From an uncultured Oscillospiraceae bacterium (GTDB lineage Bacteria; Bacillota; Clostridia; Oscillospirales; Ruminococcaceae), in NCBI GenBank assembly GCA_904396495.1, contig CAJFOJ010000033.1:1-52531 (forward strand): a stretch of 52,531 bases of DNA, read 5' to 3'. Positions 43,298 through 50,944 of this stretch are shown here, piece after piece. Every line of letters begins with the position of its first letter. The stretch's first letter is position 1. The notes beneath the pieces were generated by a model. The model was not told the origin of the DNA and ran no database searches. It saw only the letters and a list, made by a program, of their open reading frames with translations. A program made the position numbers and the translations under genes.

Positions 43298-43969
43298 TTA
43301 CCTTTTCCTACCTACTTTGTCAACCAAATCAAGGGTTCGGTTCAGTTCTTCCTTCCCCTTTTGGGATTTTCTAAGGCCCTCAGCCTTTTTCAAAAGTTTC
43401 CGCTTTATATAGGAAAGGTATCTATCCACATCTTCACTGGATGACTGTGGAATCTTCCCGATGAGCCAGAACAAATCGTCACAGGGGCGGACAATCCCAT
43501 CGTACTGGGCTCGGATCACACAGTAAGCTTTCTCCCCCACGAAGGCAGGCACCTCTTCCAAAATATCATAACCGTTTTGGCAGAGCCATTGCCGCAGACG
43601 GCCCGCCTGTGTCATCGGCTGGAGCACCAGGTTTTTTCCCTTTAATGGATGTCGGGCCTCCAATATATCGGAAATGAGGATGCCGCCCATTCCCGCGATG
43701 ACAATGTCTGTCACATCCTGTAAATCAACTCCGGAAAGTCCGTCGGTGAGCAGGGTATCGATTCTTTCGCCCAGCCCATGTTCCGCGATATTGTGCTTTG
43801 CAGATTTAAGGGGCATTTCCCCCACATCGGTGGCCACAACTCTCTGAGAGCGCCCCGATTCTATCAGGTAAATCGCCAAATATCCGTGGTCGGTCCCCAC
43901 ATCGACGGTATAACTTTTGCAGGTTACGAATCCCGCAATGGTTTGAAGTCTTTTGTCAATCCCAATCAA
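43298..43969 (-). CDS. trmK: tRNA (adenine-N1)-methyltransferase TrmK
   Basis: A 223-residue class I SAM methyltransferase with VDVGTDHGYLAIYLIESG (motif I), DGLSGVDLQDVTDIVIAGMGG and LVLQPMTQAGRLRQWLCQNGY, the features of TrmK, which methylates A22 of tRNA. Start TTG at 43969 with GAAGGGG eight bases upstream. First gene of the trmK-nif3-rqcH-valS-folC-zincin series. Confidence 0.94.
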   Translation of the reverse strand: MIGIDKRLQTIAGFVTCKSYTVDVGTDHGYLAIYLIESGRSQRVVATDVGEMPLKSAKHNIAEHGLGERIDTLLTDGLSGVDLQDVTDIVIAGMGGILISDILEARHPLKGKNLVLQPMTQAGRLRQWLCQNGYDILEEVPAFVGEKAYCVIRAQYDGIVRPCDDLFWLIGKIPQSSSEDVDRYLSYIKRKLLKKAEGLRKSQKGKEELNRTLDLVDKVGRKR

Positions 43970-43993
43970 TATCTTTACCCCTTCGCCTCAATA

Positions 43994-44025
43994 TGAAAAA
44001 AGAACGGACAGCCGGTCCGTTCTTT
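43994..44025 (-). terminator. terminator of the DUF1858 gene
   Basis: AAAGAACGGAC/GTCCGTTCTTT with a five-base loop and a T-run on the minus strand, 18 bp after the stop. Confidence 0.9.
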
Positions 44026-44042
44026 CACCATAAAATCTAGAT

Positions 44043-44246
44043 TTATTTTAAGCCGGACAAATGCTGATTGATTTTCTCAATGAGCACGTTTACGTCCACG
44101 TCATGCACTTCGCAAGCGTCGGCAATAGATTCGCCACGCGCAGAAGGGCATCCCAAACAATGCATTCCCATCTCCAGGAAAAACGGAGCGGTGGACGGTG
44201 CTGCATCCAAAATATCACCGATGAGCATATCTTTTGTTACAACCAT
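44043..44246 (-). CDS. DUF1858 protein, hybrid-cluster-associated redox disulfide type
   Basis: 67 residues: MVVTKDMLIGDILDAAPSTAPFFLEMGMHCLGCPSARGESIADAC, in two parts, with the CxxC of HCLGC. This matches the DUF1858/TIGR03980 redox-disulfide family. The start at 44246 has GGGAGG six bases upstream. It has its own promoter (TTGATT-16-TATAAT, 44378-44351) and terminator, hence monocistronic. Confidence 0.92.
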   Translation of the reverse strand: MVVTKDMLIGDILDAAPSTAPFFLEMGMHCLGCPSARGESIADACEVHDVDVNVLIEKINQHLSGLK

Positions 44247-44350
44247 TTTTTTCCCTCCCAAAAGCCAGCCGCTTTTTCTAATCTCGAAATATTCCGATTT
44301 CATCCGGCTAAAGCCAAATCTTTATCTCAAAAAGTTCTAGTATTATGCTT

Positions 44351-44378
44351 ATTATACCCTATTTTTCAGAATAATCAA
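44351..44378 (-). promoter_or_regulatory. promoter of the DUF1858 gene
   Basis: TTGATT (44378-44373), a 16-bp spacer, TATAAT (44356-44351) on the minus strand. Confidence 0.6.
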
Positions 44379-44393
44379 GAGCCATTGGGAAAA

Positions 44394-45332
44394 TTATTGG
44401 CCCTCTATCTGATTCCTGCTCATTTCCTCTAAATTGTAGGGCGTCTGCTGGTAGACAAAGTAGTTGAGCCAATTCACAAACAGCAGGTTTGCATGAGATC
44501 GCCAGGTGAGCACCGGAGGATTGTCAGGGTTGTCCCCCTCAAAATAGTGGCGTGGAATTTCGATGGGAAGCCCCTTCTCCAAATCCCTGAAATACTCGCC
44601 GGACAGGGTTTCCCGATCGTATTCCGAATGCCCGGTGACAAAAAATTGCCTGCCGAACCGGTCGGCTATGATGTGCACACCCGCTTCGTCGGAATAGGTT
44701 AGGACTTCCAGCTCTTTCACTTTTTTGATATCCTCCAGCCGGACTTCAGTATGGCGGGAATGGGGGACATAAAAAACCTCGTCAAATCCCCGCAAAAGCT
44801 GATGATAGGGCTGCAACACCCGATGGGGGAATACCCCGAACATCTTCTTTGGCAAATCGTATTTTGGCACACCGTAATGGTAGTAAAGCCCGGCCTGAGC
44901 TCCCCAGCAGATATGGAAGGTGGAATATACATGGGTTTTGGACCACTCGAAAATACCACAAAGCTCCTCCCAGTAATCCACCTGTTCATACGGCATCTGT
45001 TCTACCGGCGCGCCGGTGATAATCAACCCGTCAAACCGCTCCTGACACACATCGTCAATGGTTTTATAAAATTTAAACAGATGCTTTTCCGGCGTATTTT
45101 TGGACACGTGGGAAGCCATCTGTAAAAGCTCTAAATCAATCTGAAGCGGCGAGTTGGAGAGCAGCCGCAACAGCTGGGTTTCTGTTTCAATCTTTTTGGG
45201 CATCAAATTCAGTATTGCAATTTTCAATGGCCGTATATCCTGGTGGGAAGCCCGCTCTTCTTCCATGACGAAAATGTTTTCCCGCTGCAATAGAGAATTC
45301 GCCGGAAGCGAGGCCGGTATATTAATTGGCAT
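44394..45332 (-). CDS. metAA: homoserine O-acyltransferase MetA (predicted acetyl-CoA type)
   Basis: 312 residues of the MetA family, which activates homoserine for methionine synthesis. Catalytic Cys is in [16 protein letters not shown] (about 142), the His-Glu part in [12 protein letters not shown]. At the acyl-CoA specificity position, where E. coli has Gly (TGAPLGLV), this protein reads TGAPVEQM. Glu there is known to favour acetyl-CoA over succinyl-CoA, so it is probably a homoserine O-acetyltransferase. The start at 45332 gives [11 protein letters not shown], the family N-terminus; the longer reading is leader. Confidence 0.93.
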   Translation of the reverse strand: MPINIPASLPANSLLQRENIFVMEEERASHQDIRPLKIAILNLMPKKIETETQLLRLLSNSPLQIDLELLQMASHVSKNTPEKHLFKFYKTIDDVCQERFDGLIITGAPVEQMPYEQVDYWEELCGIFEWSKTHVYSTFHICWGAQAGLYYHYGVPKYDLPKKMFGVFPHRVLQPYHQLLRGFDEVFYVPHSRHTEVRLEDIKKVKELEVLTYSDEAGVHIIADRFGRQFFVTGHSEYDRETLSGEYFRDLEKGLPIEIPRHYFEGDNPDNPPVLTWRSHANLLFVNWLNYFVYQQTPYNLEEMSRNQIEGQ

Positions 45333-45402
45333 ATTGATCTCTTCCCTTCCCACGGCCAAAACCGTTTTATTTTTGCAATATTTTCTCAACCTATCTTCAT
45401 TT

Positions 45403-45431
45403 ACTATAACAGAAAATGTCCGCTTTTTCAA
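45403..45431 (-). promoter_or_regulatory. metA promoter overlapping the upstream terminator
   Basis: TTGAAA (45431-45426), a 17-bp spacer, TATAGT (45408-45403). The spacer is part of the hairpin AGCGGACA-ATTTT that ends the TSCPD gene (arms 45418-45425 and 45436-45443). No SAM riboswitch is seen in the about 64-nt leader. Confidence 0.7.
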
Positions 45432-45476
45432 CTGTAAGCGGACATTTTTTATAATATGTCTTTGTATAAAAGACAG

Positions 45477-45728
45477 TTATTCTTCACTCAAGGCCTTTTT
45501 CAGTGCCAAAGCCAATTGTGCTGGGCAAGAGGTTCCCCGAAACCCACATTTTATATTTTGCAGCAGGGGAATGACCTCGTCGGCTTTGCGTCCAATGCAT
45601 AGGGCGGCGACGCCCTGGGTATTACCGCTGCATCCCCCGCTGAAACGCACATCCTCGATAACACCGTCCTCTACGGTCACTTCTATTTTCCTGGAACAAA
45701 CACCTTTCGGCTGGTAAGATATTGTCAT
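45477..45728 (-). CDS. TSCPD domain protein (TIGR03905)
   Basis: 83 residues: YQPKGVCSRKIEVTVEDG, VRFSGGCSGNTQGVAALCIG, CGFRGTSCPAQLALAL. Four conserved cysteines fit the TIGR03905/TSCPD family, which recalls the C-terminal Cys domain of ribonucleotide reductases and probably binds metal. It follows malic enzyme by 10 bp. Confidence 0.93.
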   Translation of the reverse strand: MTISYQPKGVCSRKIEVTVEDGVIEDVRFSGGCSGNTQGVAALCIGRKADEVIPLLQNIKCGFRGTSCPAQLALALKKALSEE

Positions 45729-45738
45729 AGTACATCTC

Positions 45739-46926
45739 CTATTCTTTTTTTAGTGCTTCTCGGACAACGCCCTCTTGCATTGCTGCCTCCTTGACCGCCT
45801 CTGCGACTTGAATGGCTACCCTTTTGTCAAAGGGATCGGGCAGGACGCGCTCAGGGCTAAGCTCATCTTCACTGAGAACCGATGCGATGGCCAACGAAGC
45901 GGCCCGCTTCATTCCTTCGGTGATGTCCGTTGCCCCCGCTGCCAGCGCTCCTTTAAAAATCCCGGGAAAAGCCAAAACATTGTTGACCTGATTGGGAAAA
46001 TCGCTGCGTCCAGTTCCCACGATAAACGCGTCGGCTTTTTTTGCGTCATCCGGCATGATTTCCGGGATGGGATTTGCCATGGCAAAAACAATCGGTTTTG
46101 GAGCCATCGACTTTACCATCTCCGCCGTCACCATGTTAGGACGGGACACCCCGATAAAGACGTCAGCCCCTTGCATGGCATCCGCCAGCGTCCCCGTAAG
46201 TTTGCTGCGGTTTGTCACTTCTGTCATCGTCTGTTGAGCCTCGTTAATATAAGGTGCTCCATCGTAGACGATACCGCCTTTATCGCAAAGGATCACATTC
46301 CCCGCGTCAAAACTCAGCAAGTGTTTGGCGATGGCGATTCCAGCGGCCCCGGCGCCGTTGATGACAATGGTGACGTCCTCAAACCGTTTTCCTGCAAGTT
46401 TCAGGGCATTGATAAGCGCAGCTGACACTACAATAGCAGTCCCGTGCTGGTCGTCGTGGAATACCGGAATCGAAAGCTTCTCCTTAAGCCGCCTTTCCAC
46501 TTCAAAACACCTAGGAGCAGAAATGTCCTCCAAATTGATGCCGCCAAAGCTTGGCGCTAACATCTCAACAGCGCGAACCAGTTCGTCTACATCTTTGCTG
46601 TCTAGACAGAGAGGCACCGCATCTACCCCTCCGAATTCTTTTAGTAACACAGCTTTACCTTCCATAACCGGCATGGCGGCCTCTGGCCCAATATCGCCAA
46701 GGCCCAGCACGGCGGTACCGTCGCTGATAACCGCCACCAAATTAGATCGCCTAGTAAGTTCAAAGGAACTCTCCGGAGTTTTTTGGATTTCCAAACAGGG
46801 CTGGGCCACCCCCGGAGTATAGGCAACCGACAATTCCTCGCTGTTGGTCACTCTGCATCGGGAAACCACTTCAATTTTGCCGTGCCACTCCAGGTGTTTC
46901 TCCAGCGCCAATTTTTTCATATCCAT
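45739..46926 (-). CDS. malic enzyme (NAD(P)-dependent)
   Basis: 395 residues of the short bacterial malic enzyme group, which decarboxylates malate to pyruvate. Motifs are EELSVAYTPGVAQPCLEI, GLGDIGPEAAMPVMEGKAVL, the metal-binding SIPVFHDDQHGTAIV and the nucleotide motif VINGAGAAGIAIAK. The start at 46926 has AAAGGG upstream; a GTG at 46935 is weaker. Cofactor preference cannot be judged. Promoter TTGACC-17-TAAAAT at 47022-46994. Confidence 0.95.
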   Translation of the reverse strand: MDMKKLALEKHLEWHGKIEVVSRCRVTNSEELSVAYTPGVAQPCLEIQKTPESSFELTRRSNLVAVISDGTAVLGLGDIGPEAAMPVMEGKAVLLKEFGGVDAVPLCLDSKDVDELVRAVEMLAPSFGGINLEDISAPRCFEVERRLKEKLSIPVFHDDQHGTAIVVSAALINALKLAGKRFEDVTIVINGAGAAGIAIAKHLLSFDAGNVILCDKGGIVYDGAPYINEAQQTMTEVTNRSKLTGTLADAMQGADVFIGVSRPNMVTAEMVKSMAPKPIVFAMANPIPEIMPDDAKKADAFIVGTGRSDFPNQVNNVLAFPGIFKGALAAGATDITEGMKRAASLAIASVLSEDELSPERVLPDPFDKRVAIQVAEAVKEAAMQEGVVREALKKE

Positions 46927-46993
46927 GTTTTTCACCCTTTATATCTCATTCAAGTAATTTTATCTTCCAAAACACTTGGGATAAATTAAGTAT

Positions 46994-47022
46994 ATTTTAC
47001 TCTTTTTTGATTTGTGGGTCAA
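46994..47022 (-). promoter_or_regulatory. promoter of malic enzyme
   Basis: TTGACC (47022-47017), a 17-bp spacer, TAAAAT (46999-46994) on the minus strand. Confidence 0.6.
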
Positions 47023-47127
47023 TCTTAAATAAAAAAGACGACATTTTACACAATTTTTATCAATATTTTCATTTGTAATAGAACATTCCCCCTAATCAAA
47101 ACAAAAAAGAAATTGTGAGGAAAAGCC

Positions 47128-47156
47128 TTGATTTTTCCCATTAATTTTGCTATAAT
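47128..47156 (+). promoter_or_regulatory. tRNA-Arg promoter
   Basis: TTGATT (47128-47133), a 17-bp spacer, TATAAT (47151-47156), 25 bp before the tRNA. Confidence 0.75.
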
Positions 47157-47180
47157 ATAGCAGTTATCATAATAACATTT

Positions 47181-47257
47181 GCGCCTGTAGCTCAGCTGGA
47201 TAGAGTGTCAGACTCCGACTCTGAAGGTCGTGCGTTCGAATCGCATCAGGCGTACCA
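47181..47257 (+). tRNA. tRNA-Arg (anticodon CCG)
   Basis: Folds as a normal cloverleaf. The acceptor GCGCCTG pairs with CAGGCGT (one G-U), the anticodon stem TCAGA/TCTGA encloses the loop CTCCGAC with anticodon CCG, and the T-arm is GTGCG-TTCGAAT-CGCAT. CCA is encoded at 47255-47257. It reads CGG codons. Confidence 0.95.
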
Positions 47258-47258
47258 C

Positions 47259-47293
47259 ACCTGCGGTGAGCAATTCGCGCACCGCAGGTTTCC
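47259..47293 (+). terminator. tRNA-Arg terminator
   Basis: ACCTGCGGTG/CACCGCAGGT with an 11-base loop, immediately after the tRNA. Confidence 0.75.
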
Positions 47294-47315
47294 TATAATT
47301 TGGAAACTTTTTTAC

Positions 47316-47398
47316 CCGCGTTCATACAGGCATCTTTTTTGCAGCGCAAAGCCAACGAAGAAACCTGTCAAAAATTAGTTCTGTTTTTTGACAGGTTT
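47316..47398. repeat. structured repeat element, copy 1
   Basis: CGCGTTCATA...ATCTTTTTTGCAGCGCAAAGCCAACGAAGAA resembles 48092-48140 (about three quarters identical over 50 bases). It is followed by a perfect 14-bp inverted repeat AAACCTGTCAAAAA/TTTTTGACAGGTTT (47361-47398). It lies just upstream of the GNAT gene. I do not recognise the element. Confidence 0.5.
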
Positions 47399-47435
47399 AG
47401 TTATAATAACTTTTTTAATGAAAAGGGGGACTACT

Positions 47436-47927
47436 ATGGACTTGACATTGGAATTAATGAACAAAGGATTCTCTCTTTGCGATGTAGTGTCTTCGGATTT
47501 TACAATATATTACACGATTGCACGGGCGTGCTATGAAAAATATGTAAATGAATATTTTGGCGCCTGGGTGGAAGAAATACAGATAAAAATGAATCAAGAG
47601 TCTTTTAACCGTGAGATGCAAGAAACTTGCTTTAAAAAAATATTACTCCATGGTTCAATTGTCGGTTTTTTAGCATTTAATGTGCGAGACGATAAAATCG
47701 ACGGCATTATGATTCAAATGTTGGGATATGCGCAAAACAAGGGTTTGGGATCATTTTATTTGAATCATATTACTTCCCTGGCGAACCACCAGAATAAACC
47801 TGCATTTTTGCAGGTATTCATGTCAAATCCAGCACAAAATTTATACAAAAGATTTGGGTTTACAGTTTATGATAAGACGATTTCACATTATTTAATGAGA
47901 TATGAGCCGCGATTATTTTGTGAATAA
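47436..47927 (+). CDS. GNAT-family N-acetyltransferase
   Basis: 163 residues. The acetyl-CoA-binding motif QMLGYAQNKGLGSFYLNHITSLA (Q/R-x-x-G-x-G/A type) and the C-terminal YKRFGFTVYDKTISHYLM are typical of GNAT enzymes; the acceptor is not predictable. The start at 47436 has AAAGGGGG seven bases upstream. The gene is AT-richer than the neighbouring housekeeping genes and sits next to a tRNA and a pseudogene, which suggests recent acquisition. Confidence 0.85.
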   Translation: MDLTLELMNKGFSLCDVVSSDFTIYYTIARACYEKYVNEYFGAWVEEIQIKMNQESFNREMQETCFKKILLHGSIVGFLAFNVRDDKIDGIMIQMLGYAQNKGLGSFYLNHITSLANHQNKPAFLQVFMSNPAQNLYKRFGFTVYDKTISHYLMRYEPRLFCE

Positions 47928-48029
47928 AGGTCGAATTTTGAAAACGTTAAAATGAGACAAATGAAAATGGACTTGTTTTGAACCCCAATTTCTCATTCTA
48001 AGATAGCATCTATTTTGTCAACGCTTTCC

Positions 48030-48072
48030 ACCCCGAGAGCCTCGACGCGCAAGTCGCGTTCGGGGTTTTTAC
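48030..48072 (+). terminator. terminator downstream of the GNAT gene
   Basis: ACCCCGA/TCGGGGT closes an internal CGAC/GTCG helix and is followed by TTTTAC. It is about 100 bp after the GNAT stop. Confidence 0.7.
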
Positions 48073-48091
48073 TTTATTTATAGCTTTGCAC

Positions 48092-48165
48092 TCGCGTCTA
48101 TAGCAAGTATCTTTTTTGTAACGCAAAACCAATCAAGAATCTCGATACAACAAGTGCGTGCGAGG
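48092..48165. repeat. structured repeat element, copy 2
   Basis: Begins CGCGTCTATAGCAAGTATCTTTTTTG, followed by CGCAAAACCAATCAAGAA, matching copy 1 at 47316. Like copy 1 it is followed by an inverted repeat, here a short CTCG/CGAG stem. The rest of 48166-48383 is AT-rich and holds no recognisable gene. Confidence 0.45.
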
Positions 48166-48383
48166 TTCGGTTATTTATGATTATTCCTTTCTCTTATTTA
48201 AGGCAGGGCTTTTTATTCACTCATCTAATTCCTGCGGTGAAAACACTTCTCGTCGCATATTGTGTCTTATATCAACTCCTTTCCTACTAAATACTTTTAA
48301 ACAACGCAAAAAGTTTTATAAATGCGAAAAAATGTTAAAACTAGAAGAAAAAAAGATGCGTTGTAATGGAAAGGAACAAAAAG

Positions 48384-49070
48384 ATGAATGCCGCTTCTAT
48401 TAAAGTGTGATCCGAAGGCAAATTTTCGATTCATGCGGGACTCTTACTGTCGAGGCAACTGTTAAACTGTGCAACGGTATTAGTGCCAGTGCCCCGCGTA
48501 CCCTCCGGTGCTTCTACAGGCCAGTATGAGACCTGCGAATGGTGTAAAAACGGAAAATACTGTTTCCCAAAAAGAACTGTCAGGAGAACAACTCATCGCC
48601 TATTTTAAACGGTTTTGCTGGGATTACCTCATCGCCTCCATCGAGGTTCCATTGGCAGATGAGGATTTCGACAGTTTTACAGAAATCACCCGGCAAATCG
48701 GCCAAAGGATACAAACCGTGGGGGATGATTTGTTTGTCACCAACCCCAAACGGCTTTAAAAGGGGATTAAGCGGCAAAGCACCAACGCCATTCTTATTAA
48801 ATCCAATTAGATTGGCAGCTTGAGCGAAACGATGCAGTCCGTTTGTTTAGCCCAACATAACGGGTATCAAACTATCATTTCCCACCGGAGTAGCGAAACA
48901 GAAGACACCTCTATCGCCGATATCCCTGTAATCCTAAATGCCGGACAGATTAAAACCGGTGCACCCGCCCGCACCGACTGTGCCTGCAAATACAATCGAT
49001 TGCTGCAGATAGAAAAAATGCTGGGCGATGCAACCGTTTATCCTTCCTGCCGTCCTCAAACAAGCAATTG
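48384..49070 (+). pseudogene. eno: enolase pseudogene, frameshifted and internally deleted
   Basis: Enolase sequence is recognisable in three frames. ATG 48384 opens MNAASIKV, preceded by AAAGGA. After a shift near 48407, IRRQIFDSCGTLTVEATVKLCNG follows. After another near 48495, VPSGASTGQYE. Then about 215 residues are missing and CEWCKNGKYCFPK continues directly. After a shift near 48565, ELSGEQLIAYFK, SIEVPLADEDF and VGDDLFVTNPKRL follow, interrupted by TAA (48757). NAILIKSN, a TAG (48808), [37 protein letters not shown] and [15 protein letters not shown] complete it. It cannot make a functional enolase, so an intact eno must lie elsewhere. Confidence 0.93.
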
Positions 49071-49080
49071 TAAATTTGTC

Positions 49081-49124
49081 AAAAAATCCCGGCGGTTTCT
49101 CAACAGAAACTGCCGGGATTTTTT
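49081..49124. terminator. bidirectional terminator after the eno remnant
   Basis: A 20-bp stem (AAAAAATCCCGGC plus GGTTTCT with complements) around CAAC, A- and T-tracts at the ends. It may be the surviving eno terminator, and it also ends the aminopeptidase gene. Confidence 0.88.
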
Positions 49125-49149
49125 CTAAATACAGAACCTATAGGGATTT

Positions 49150-50943
49150 TCAACTTTTCTTTTCCAGAGGCCGTGTATAGTACCGCAGGGTTTCCAGTTC
49201 CTCCCCGTCAAAATAAGGGGACAACTGGTCAAACACAAGCCTGTGATATTGATTCAACGCCCCCATATCCGATTCTGTCATATACTGTACATCAATGCCA
49301 TCCAAATCAATGGGGACAAGGGTCAAAGGTTCAAACCGCATAAATTGACCATATTCGTTTTTTACGTCTTTGCGGCAAAGCAGCTCATTTTCAATGCGGA
49401 TGCCATATTTCCCCTCCAAATATACCCCCGGTTCATCCGTCGTCACCATTCCCTCTTCCAAAACCGATGTGCTGTCATACCCTTGTGCCATTTTCCACCG
49501 AAAAGCATTGGGGCCCTCGTGTACATTGAGCAGATATCCAACGCCGTGACCGGTCCCGCATTTGTAGTCCAAGGTCAACTGCCATAGGGGACCTCGAGCC
49601 AAGATATCCAAATTCCCGCCGCGGCAGCCGTACAAAAAACGTACCGACGCCAAATTGAGCATACTGCGGACAACCGTTGTGTAATGAAGCTTGGTCTCAG
49701 TCGGTAAGGGCCCTAACACAAACGTCCTGGTGACATCAGTCGTCCCCTCCAGATATTGGCCCCCGGAATCCACAAGCAGCATTCCCTCCGGAGCCAGCGC
49801 CTTGTCACTCTCAACTGTTGCGGCATAATGCATCATTGCGGCGTGTTCTTGATAGGCGGAAATCGTGCGGAAGCTGGGCTCTAAATAGCCCTCTTGCCTT
49901 TGTCGGCACCGTTCCAAATAATCCTCAGCGCTGCGTTCCGTGATGGCAGTTTTGCGGACATTTTTTTTGAGCCAAATCATAAATTTCGTCACAGCGACGC
50001 CGTCTTTGATATGGCAGTTGAATAAATTTTTTATTTCTACAGGATTTTTTACTGCTTTCTGCAGCTTTTCCGGATTAACGCCTTGGATAGCGTTGCCAGA
50101 AAGGCAGCGATAAAGGCTGTAGTTGACTGAGGCAGTGTCCAAAAGTACGTCCTGCCCCTCAGTGCGTGTGGGAAGCTCCTCGTATATTTTTTCATAGGGC
50201 CGGAGAATCACTCCATCTGCCGCCAGTTTCTCTTTCCCTTTTTCATCTATGGCCTTTGGTGAAATATACAAAAAAGCATCTTGCATCGAGAGGTATAGAT
50301 AGGCCAATGGGACCGGTGTATACACCACATCGTCCCCTCTTAAGTTTAGCAACCAAGCGATGTCATCCAAGGTAGTGAGCAGATGTCCATTTGCCCCATA
50401 TTGCTTCATGGCGTGGCGGACATCGGCGAACTTTGCAGCTCGTGATTTTCCGGAATACCGTTCCTCCAATAGATAGGCAGGGCGTTCCGGCAAAGCGGGG
50501 CGCTCTTTCCATATCCCGTCCAGCAAATTTTCATCCCATTGGATTTTTGCTTGTTTCTCCTGCAGCTTATTCGTCAAATCGATACCTTGGGTCGCGGAAA
50601 TCACCCTGCCGTCGAACGCCAGGATTTGCCCCGGTTGCATAATCGATAACAGATATTCTTCGACTGTGGGAACCCCTTCTTCTCCAGATTTACAAAGGCG
50701 TATCCCGCTTCCCTCAAGTTCCTGTTCCGCCTGGATAAAATAGCGTCCATCGGTCCACAACAGAGCTTCGTCGGTGGTTACCACCAGCGTTCCCGCCGAC
50801 CCGGTAAAACCGGAGAGGTATTCCCGTTCTTTGAAATAACCGCTGATATATTCCGACTGATGAAAATCTGAAGTCGGCACCAAATAAGCGTCTATTTTCT
50901 TTTGTTGCAGTAGTTGTTGAAGCGCAAGGATTTCCCGTTTCAA
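49150..50943 (-). CDS. Xaa-Pro aminopeptidase (aminopeptidase P family, M24B)
   Basis: A 597-residue M24 peptidase with two creatinase-N domains, the N-terminal one beginning LALQQLLQQKKIDAYLVPTSDFHQSEYI. The C-terminal pita-bread fold has metal ligands Asp in LVDSGGQYLEGTTDVTRT (both Asp), His in GTGHGVGYLLNVHEGP, Glu in TDEPGVYLE and Glu in IENELL. The start is TTG at 50943, with GGAGAG upstream, and it overlaps the galM stop region. The longer reading to 51270 is a shadow of galM. Confidence 0.93.
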   Translation of the reverse strand: MKREILALQQLLQQKKIDAYLVPTSDFHQSEYISGYFKEREYLSGFTGSAGTLVVTTDEALLWTDGRYFIQAEQELEGSGIRLCKSGEEGVPTVEEYLLSIMQPGQILAFDGRVISATQGIDLTNKLQEKQAKIQWDENLLDGIWKERPALPERPAYLLEERYSGKSRAAKFADVRHAMKQYGANGHLLTTLDDIAWLLNLRGDDVVYTPVPLAYLYLSMQDAFLYISPKAIDEKGKEKLAADGVILRPYEKIYEELPTRTEGQDVLLDTASVNYSLYRCLSGNAIQGVNPEKLQKAVKNPVEIKNLFNCHIKDGVAVTKFMIWLKKNVRKTAITERSAEDYLERCRQRQEGYLEPSFRTISAYQEHAAMMHYAATVESDKALAPEGMLLVDSGGQYLEGTTDVTRTFVLGPLPTETKLHYTTVVRSMLNLASVRFLYGCRGGNLDILARGPLWQLTLDYKCGTGHGVGYLLNVHEGPNAFRWKMAQGYDSTSVLEEGMVTTDEPGVYLEGKYGIRIENELLCRKDVKNEYGQFMRFEPLTLVPIDLDGIDVQYMTESDMGALNQYHRLVFDQLSPYFDGEELETLRYYTRPLEKKS

Positions 50944-50944
50944 T

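Noticed and set aside
47373-47407. TTGACA followed by TATAAT upstream of the GNAT gene
   Set aside because: The spacing is only about 11 bp and the TTGACA is part of the perfect inverted repeat, so it is not a usable sigma-A promoter.
48158-48403. 81-codon reading in the region between the GNAT gene and the eno remnant
   Set aside because: No family, no ribosome site, low-complexity AT-rich sequence that runs into the enolase pseudogene start.
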